Below are positions 6,608 through 9,993 of a stretch of DNA of 9,993 nucleotides, piece by piece; position 1 is the stretch's first letter; each line of letters begins with the position of its first letter. The translations under genes were made by a program, and so were the position numbers. Source of the stretch: Candidatus Omnitrophota bacterium (GTDB lineage: Bacteria; Omnitrophota; Gorgyraeia; B26-G9); assembly GCA_022013205.1 (NCBI GenBank), contig JAKLQT010000128.1:1-9993 (forward strand), written 5' to 3'. A model generated the notes under the pieces. The model was not told the origin of the DNA. It worked only from the letters and a program-made list of their open reading frames with translations, and searched no databases.

Positions 6608-7399
6608 ATGTTTTCAGTAAAATTTGATGAATGGCATAATCTATTAAGTATCGAATTACGAGGCAATTTTGATGTGCAGCAAGGAGAACTTTTATGCGCA
6701 AGGCTTGAGAAGGAACTATCAAAAGCGAAAAAGGGATTCATTATTTTAACAGATTTATCTAAACTGGATTCCTTTGAGGGGGCATCCTATAAATATATTC
6801 AAAAAATAATGATGCTCAGTGATTCGCATGGCGTTTTAAAGGTTTTTCAGGTAATTCCGAATAAAACAAAGGATATCGGATTTAATATAATGTCTATTTT
6901 TCATTATTCAAATAAAGTCAAGATATACACATATAAAACCATAGAAGAAGCAACATACTATCTGCGGTTAGCTACAAATATAACAATAAAGGATAAAATA
7001 CTTACGATCCTGAAAATTGTAAAAATAAAAACATCAACTCTAAGCGAACATGCCTGCTTTCGCGTATGTATTATTATTGGTGGATTTATAGGGTTGATTA
7101 TTTTAAGGCAATTATTTAAAGCATTCGAAATCTCGCTAAGGTATTTATATATAACTCTTATCGCATTGTCAGGATTTTGGTTTGGGATAAAAGGCGGAGT
7201 TATGGCCGCGCTTATTTCCATGATAATATTTGGCATAGAAGTAAATATTTTTAATTCATGGTTCGGCAGAGAGATTGTTATGAAAACTATGTTTGTGAGA
7301 TTTCTCATTTATTTCCTAAGCGGCATTGTGCTAGGTAATCTGTCGCAGACAGAAAAAAACTTGAGAAAAAAAATTAGAATTTTTGGCTGTGCACGATGA
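6608..7399 (+). CDS. N-terminal part of a frameshifted diguanylate cyclase: STAS-like domain plus membrane segments
   Basis: This 263-codon frame encodes a soluble N-terminal domain (residues 1-120) with the alternating strand/helix pattern of STAS or SpoIIAA-like proteins (IELRGNFD, GFIILTDLSKLDSFEG, VKIYTYKTIEEA). About four hydrophobic helices follow (roughly 152-169, 178-193, 195-212, 229-245), like the membrane sensor regions in front of GGDEF domains. It then ends abruptly in KKIRIFGCAR. The linker after the last helix (LSQTEKNLRKK) continues naturally into the GGDEF domain if one A is removed from the A8 run at 7366-7373. I therefore read 6608-7886 as one gene of about 425 residues, broken in this sequence. 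AAAGGG lies six bases before the ATG. A membrane-bound sensor role is inferred, with an unknown signal. Confidence 0.7.
   Translation: MFSVKFDEWHNLLSIELRGNFDVQQGELLCARLEKELSKAKKGFIILTDLSKLDSFEGASYKYIQKIMMLSDSHGVLKVFQVIPNKTKDIGFNIMSIFHYSNKVKIYTYKTIEEATYYLRLATNITIKDKILTILKIVKIKTSTLSEHACFRVCIIIGGFIGLIILRQLFKAFEISLRYLYITLIALSGFWFGIKGGVMAALISMIIFGIEVNIFNSWFGREIVMKTMFVRFLIYFLSGIVLGNLSQTEKNLRKKIRIFGCAR
7366..7373 (+). other. A8 homopolymer at the frameshift site
   Basis: Eight adenines lie between TTGAG and TTAGAA. With seven, the reading would be LRKKLEFLAVHDELTG, the usual junction between a membrane helix linker and a GGDEF domain. With eight, the frame meets TGA at 7397-7399. A sequencing or assembly error, a true mutation and polymerase slippage all remain possible. 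Confidence 0.75.
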
Positions 7400-7886
7400 G
7401 CTTACAGGGGGTTTAAATTACAGGTTTAGTCTTGAGTCTTTAAAAAAAGAATTTGAACGCAGTAAAAGATATAAGAAAAATCTTACTATAGCAATAATCG
7501 ATATTGACCATTTCAAAAACATCAATGATGCTTATGGCCATCTTGTCGGTAATGATACCCTGAAAGCATTCTCTAATATTATAAAAAATAACCTGCGGGA
7601 AGTGGATATTTCCGGCAGATACGGCGGTGATGAATTTGTCTTAATCTTCCCTGAATCTTCCGCCGAACAAGGAATGAAAATAGTAACGAGAATTAAAACA
7701 GCACTATCCGAAAGCAAAATCACATCAGCTTTTTTAATAAGCAAGAAAGATATTTCAGTGACGTTTAGTGCCGGATTAGCTTCCTTTTCCGCGCATAATA
7801 AAACTATGAATAATCTGATTGATACTGCCGATAAGGCTCTCTACCAGGCAAAAAATGAAGGAAGGAACAAGATTGTAGCTTATTAA
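7383..7886 (+). CDS. GGDEF diguanylate cyclase domain, C-terminal part of the frameshifted gene
   Basis: This domain makes c-di-GMP from two GTP molecules. It is complete and looks active: LAVHDELTGGLNYRF at the start, IDIDHFKNINDAYGH with the metal-binding aspartate region, the signature GRYGGDEF (GGDEF at residues 81-85 from the TTG), and ALYQAKNEGRNKI at the end. The inhibitory I-site RxxD (R72-E-V-D75) sits five residues before GGDEF, so product inhibition is expected. The frame is open from 7365, giving EKKLEFLAVHDEL, but no ribosome-binding site precedes the TTG at 7383, and no good start exists. It therefore almost certainly belongs to the frame starting at 6608. A cytoplasmic-side catalytic domain fused to the membrane region is expected. 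Confidence 0.8.
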   Translation: MAVHDELTGGLNYRFSLESLKKEFERSKRYKKNLTIAIIDIDHFKNINDAYGHLVGNDTLKAFSNIIKNNLREVDISGRYGGDEFVLIFPESSAEQGMKIVTRIKTALSESKITSAFLISKKDISVTFSAGLASFSAHNKTMNNLIDTADKALYQAKNEGRNKIVAY

Positions 7887-8025
7887 GAGGAATGCTGTCC
7901 TGCAAGGAGAATTATATCTTTTCGCGGTTATACGCGCTAAAACTAATGAAGAGCTTTCAGAAATTAATAAGGCCATTCAGATATTACTACAGGATGAGCT
8001 TGAGCATGAAGTAGTTATCAATTAA
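7879..8025 (+). pseudogene. Orphan reading frame without a start codon, possible gene remnant
   Basis: From the last bases of the GGDEF frame to a TAA at 8023-8025, 48 codons are open and encode a protein-like sequence (ELYLFAVIRAKTNEELSEI, then an acidic amphipathic helix ending EHEVVIN). No ATG, GTG or TTG lies in the frame, although AAGGAGA occurs at 7904-7910. A second frame has an ATG at 7892 and 40 codons, but its product is basic and less convincing. The stretch may be the 3' end of a decayed gene. I do not recognise a family. The rest of 8026-8052 holds nothing I can name. Confidence 0.3.
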
Positions 8026-8052
8026 GGTAAATAATTTGATTTTCATGTAGTC

Positions 8053-8097
8053 TTTTTCCCTTTTTATTTCGTCTTACGGTTAGAAAGGGAAAGGAGG
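8053..8097 (+). promoter_or_regulatory. Leader hairpin partly covering the Shine-Dalgarno of the repeat-protein gene
   Basis: The T-rich arm 8053-8066 (TTTTTCCCTTTTTA) pairs with 8081-8094 (TAGAAAGGGAAAGG) over 14 uninterrupted positions, three of them G-U. The first half of the AGGAGG site (8092-8097) is in the stem, and the ATG follows at 8103. Such a structure could restrict ribosome access. It may also simply reflect a purine-rich SD region facing a pyrimidine tract. Confidence 0.4.
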
Positions 8098-8102
8098 AAG
8101 TA

Positions 8103-9161
8103 ATGAAAAAAGAAGGCAGATTAACAAGGTTTTTGGTATTGGCAATCGGGGTTAGTTCTATCGCAGGGGTATTCTCAGCGCCGGCATTTGCCAGAAACGG
8201 CAATGAGGGAGAACCCCGCATAGGAATGCAGAATACGAACTGGGACAGGGATAATGACCAGACACAGGAAGAAGATACAGCTGACGACCGTTATATGCGC
8301 CGCAAGAATGATGATGAGCGGCAGGACGATTACGGACCAATACACGGCAGAGGCAAAGGTTCCGGAAAAAAAGAAAAAGGCACTTACAGCAGAGACGTCA
8401 GGCAGGAACGCAGACAGGAGCTTATGCGCCTTAGGGTAGAGGATCCGGAAAAGTATGAACAGATAATACAAAAAAGGCAGCAAAGGCAGCAAGAGCAACT
8501 GCAATACTTAAAGGAAAATGATCCCGAAAAATATAAAAAAGTAAAAGCAATGATCGATAAGCACGAAGAACTTAAAAAACTTAAAGAAGAAAATCCTGAG
8601 GCATTTCAACAGGAAATAAAGGAAATACAGAAAACCAGAAGGCAAAACCAGCTTGAACGCCTGCAGCGTTTAATGGTAGAGGATCCTGAAGGATTTGACA
8701 AAATAATAAGCCGCTTGAGACAGAACAAACACAATAAGTGGCAAAGGTTAAAAGAAGAGGATCCGGAAAAGTTCAGGCAGATTGCAGCACAAAGAGGCCA
8801 ACACATGCGGGAATGCCTTCAAAATTTAAAAAAAACTGATCCCAAGCGGTATGAGCAGGCAAAACAGCATGTTCACAGAGCCAGGATGGAAAAACTTAAG
8901 GCCCTAAAACAGGAAAATCCGGAAAAGTTTCAAGAGGTAATGGCAAAGAGAAAAGAAAAATTTCAGGAGCATATGGAAAGATTAAAAGAAGAAGATCCGG
9001 AAAAATGCGCGCGGATACAGTCCAGAATAAACGATCTAAAAGATTATCAACAATTGAAGCAGGATAATCCGGAGGAAGCAGCACAGTATCTGCAAACACA
9101 TCCTCAACTTGAAAACATTATAAGAAGATATAACTGGCAGGTTAAAACTGACGAATTATGA
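8103..9161 (+). CDS. Exported charged protein with nine 26-residue DPEK repeats
   Basis: The 352-residue product has a signal peptide (basic start, hydrophobic 10-24, likely cleavage after AFA at residue 30). A hydrophilic, disordered-looking linker (31-100) follows, rich in D, E, R, N and G. From about residue 104 it is built of nine units with consensus L-K-x-E-[DN]-P-E-K-[FY]. The prolines fall at 115, 141, 165, 195, 221, 247, 273, 299 and 323, mostly 26 apart. Each [DN]-P-E looks like a helix cap followed by a long charged helix, so a helical-repeat or bundle protein is likely. I know no named family with this layout. Some helical periplasmic proteins of the CpxP/Spy type are similarly charged, but no Spy motif is visible. 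AAAGGAGG precedes the ATG. An ECF sigma factor and an anti-sigma factor follow at once, so a role in envelope sensing or stress is plausible but inferred. Confidence 0.75.
   Translation: MKKEGRLTRFLVLAIGVSSIAGVFSAPAFARNGNEGEPRIGMQNTNWDRDNDQTQEEDTADDRYMRRKNDDERQDDYGPIHGRGKGSGKKEKGTYSRDVRQERRQELMRLRVEDPEKYEQIIQKRQQRQQEQLQYLKENDPEKYKKVKAMIDKHEELKKLKEENPEAFQQEIKEIQKTRRQNQLERLQRLMVEDPEGFDKIISRLRQNKHNKWQRLKEEDPEKFRQIAAQRGQHMRECLQNLKKTDPKRYEQAKQHVHRARMEKLKALKQENPEKFQEVMAKRKEKFQEHMERLKEEDPEKCARIQSRINDLKDYQQLKQDNPEEAAQYLQTHPQLENIIRRYNWQVKTDEL
8412..9092 (+). repeat. Nine coding repeats, about 78 bases each
   Basis: The DNA under the DPEK units repeats with a period near 78 bases. The copies have diverged, but the core GAGGATCCGGAAAAG is identical at 8439-8453 and 8757-8771, and close variants occur near 8680, 8914 and 8994. 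Spacing between the prolines is 26, 24, 30, 26, 26, 26, 26 and 24 codons, which suggests growth by in-frame duplication with a few small later indels. Confidence 0.8.
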
Positions 9162-9168
9162 GTATCCT

Positions 9169-9741
9169 ATGACAGGCGCTGTGACGGCAGACAATAAAGA
9201 TATTATACTAAAAGCGCAGGAAGGCGATATGTTCGCCTTCCGTGTTTTGGTAGACGTTCATAAAGAACAGGCCGTAAGAATCGCTTATGCGATTACAGGT
9301 AATCTTGCTGACGCACAGGATGTGGCACAGGAAGCATTTATACGGATTTATAAAAATATAAACAGTTTTAGATTTGATTCCAGATTTTCTACATGGCTTT
9401 ACCGGATAGTGGTGAATCTGGGGCATGATTTGTTAAGAAAAAGGAAACGCTTAAAGGTTGTTTTCGATAATGACAATGATGCTCGGCAAGTGCAGATTAA
9501 GGACGAGAAAGGCGCTGATCCAGGGAAGAAGCTTCTGTCTGTGGAGTTAAAAGCTAAGATTGAAGCGGCATTAACTTCCTTGCCGGAGAAACAGCGGATT
9601 GTTTTTTCTCTCAAGTATAAAAAAGATATGAAGATCCGGGAAATAGCGCAACTAATGGGAGTGAGTGTTTCCACTGTTAAAATGCATTTATTCAGGGCAA
9701 TAGATAAAATGCAGAAAAAACTGCGCGAATATGTGAGGTGA
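9169..9741 (+). CDS. ECF-type RNA polymerase sigma factor (sigma-70 family, RpoE-like)
   Basis: The 190-residue protein has the two-domain form of extracytoplasmic-function sigma factors. Sigma region 2 spans about residues 12-93, with AQEGDMFAFRVLVDVH, the core-binding and -10 recognition block DAQDVAQEAFIRIYKNI, and FSTWLYRIVVNLGHDLLRK. After a charged linker (94-125), region 4 (about 128-185) has LPEKQRIVFSLKY and the -35-reading helix-turn-helix IREIAQLMGVSVSTVKMHLFRA. It would direct transcription of a regulon, often including its own operon, when released from its anti-sigma factor. No clear Shine-Dalgarno precedes the ATG at 9169; a GTG at 9181 is an alternative start. The gene begins 7 bases after the repeat-protein stop and is followed 5 bases later by an anti-sigma gene. 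Confidence 0.92.
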   Translation: MTGAVTADNKDIILKAQEGDMFAFRVLVDVHKEQAVRIAYAITGNLADAQDVAQEAFIRIYKNINSFRFDSRFSTWLYRIVVNLGHDLLRKRKRLKVVFDNDNDARQVQIKDEKGADPGKKLLSVELKAKIEAALTSLPEKQRIVFSLKYKKDMKIREIAQLMGVSVSTVKMHLFRAIDKMQKKLREYVR

Positions 9742-9746
9742 TTAAA

Positions 9747-9993
9747 ATGTTATGCTGGTTAAGAAGGAAAAAATTATTTGAATACGCGATAGGCGATCTG
9801 GATACGGATCAGGCGCAAAAGATTGAAAAACATTTAAAGTGCTGTTCTAAATGCCGGCAATATGTGTCTTCTGTGCAGAAGATCAACAGCATGAGCACTT
9901 CTGATGGACAGCTGTTTTTAAGTGAGGTTTTCTGGCGCAAATTTGATGAACGCTTAAGCCTTAATCTTACTCGGCAGACATCACCCGTAGCTT
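9747..9993 (+). CDS. Zinc-finger (zf-HC2) anti-sigma factor, cut by the window end
   Basis: The first 82 codons are visible. Residues 29-36 give the HxxxCxxC motif (H29, C33, C36) of the zf-HC2/ZAS anti-sigma domain, in the context GDLDTDQAQKIEKHL that precedes it in this family. Such proteins bind and hold ECF sigma factors in the cytoplasm, usually through this N-terminal domain, and often continue into a membrane segment and a periplasmic sensor that would lie beyond the window. The following stretch VFWRKFDERLS is consistent with a linker. GAGGTG overlaps the sigma factor's last codons, five bases before the ATG, so the two genes are translationally linked. Partnership with the ECF sigma factor just upstream is inferred from this standard arrangement. 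Confidence 0.85.
   Translation, partial: MLCWLRRKKLFEYAIGDLDTDQAQKIEKHLKCCSKCRQYVSSVQKINSMSTSDGQLFLSEVFWRKFDERLSLNLTRQTSPVA

Noticed and set aside
8175..8504. Minus-strand frame of 109 codons opposite the repeat-protein gene
   Set aside because: Its Leu/Phe-rich product is what an antisense reading of Lys/Glu-rich codons gives.
8412..9092. Regular repeats as a CRISPR array
   Set aside because: The period is in frame, the units are coding and diverged, and there are no unique spacers between identical repeats.

Overview
The window looks like a chromosomal segment of a moderately AT-rich, Gram-negative-type bacterium. Three lipoproteins (one BamE/SmpA-like), a TolB-like exported protein, sigma-54 and an ECF sigma factor all fit a diderm cell. 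The gene mix would suit an uncultured lineage such as Omnitrophota or its relatives, but no gene here settles the taxonomy and this is inference.

Layout. Positions 1-96 hold the window edge, with a possible minus-strand gene start. An imperfect palindrome follows at 97-131. A tight plus-strand cluster of three lipoprotein genes (187-1598) comes next: one SmpA/OmlA-type gene, then two tandem paralogues joined by an ATGA overlap. After a structured spacer with a good sigma-70 promoter (1669-1696) comes a second plus-strand unit: a PilZ c-di-GMP receptor (1765-2127), pyruvate kinase (2124-3551, coupled by an ATGA overlap) and an exported Ig-like plus beta-propeller protein (3604-4863). Its 3' end overlaps the convergent rpoN gene (4849-6309, minus) by 15 bases, and a terminator-like hairpin lies in that overlap.

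The roughly 300-base spacer between rpoN and the next gene holds a near-consensus sigma-70 promoter for rpoN. It also holds a 13-bp perfect inverted repeat, a GG-N10-GC sigma-54-like site and repeated TGTAAA motifs. The gene beyond it is a membrane diguanylate cyclase with an N-terminal STAS-like domain. It is split into two reading frames (6608-7399 and 7383-7886) at an A8 homopolymer; removing one A would restore a single protein of about 425 residues. A short orphan reading frame without a start (7879-8025) follows.

The last unit is an exported, highly charged protein with nine DPEK-type repeats at a nearly constant 26-residue period (8103-9161). Its ribosome-binding site lies partly inside a hairpin. 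An ECF sigma factor (9169-9741) and a zinc-finger anti-sigma factor (9747 to the window end) follow at once.

How the genes may work together: the PilZ protein and the diguanylate cyclase are two ends of c-di-GMP signalling, though in separate units. The last three genes look like an envelope-stress module in which the repeat protein could be the sensor or the target. This least familiar part of the window is the best candidate for an undescribed system. No tRNA, rRNA, CRISPR array or insertion sequence was seen.
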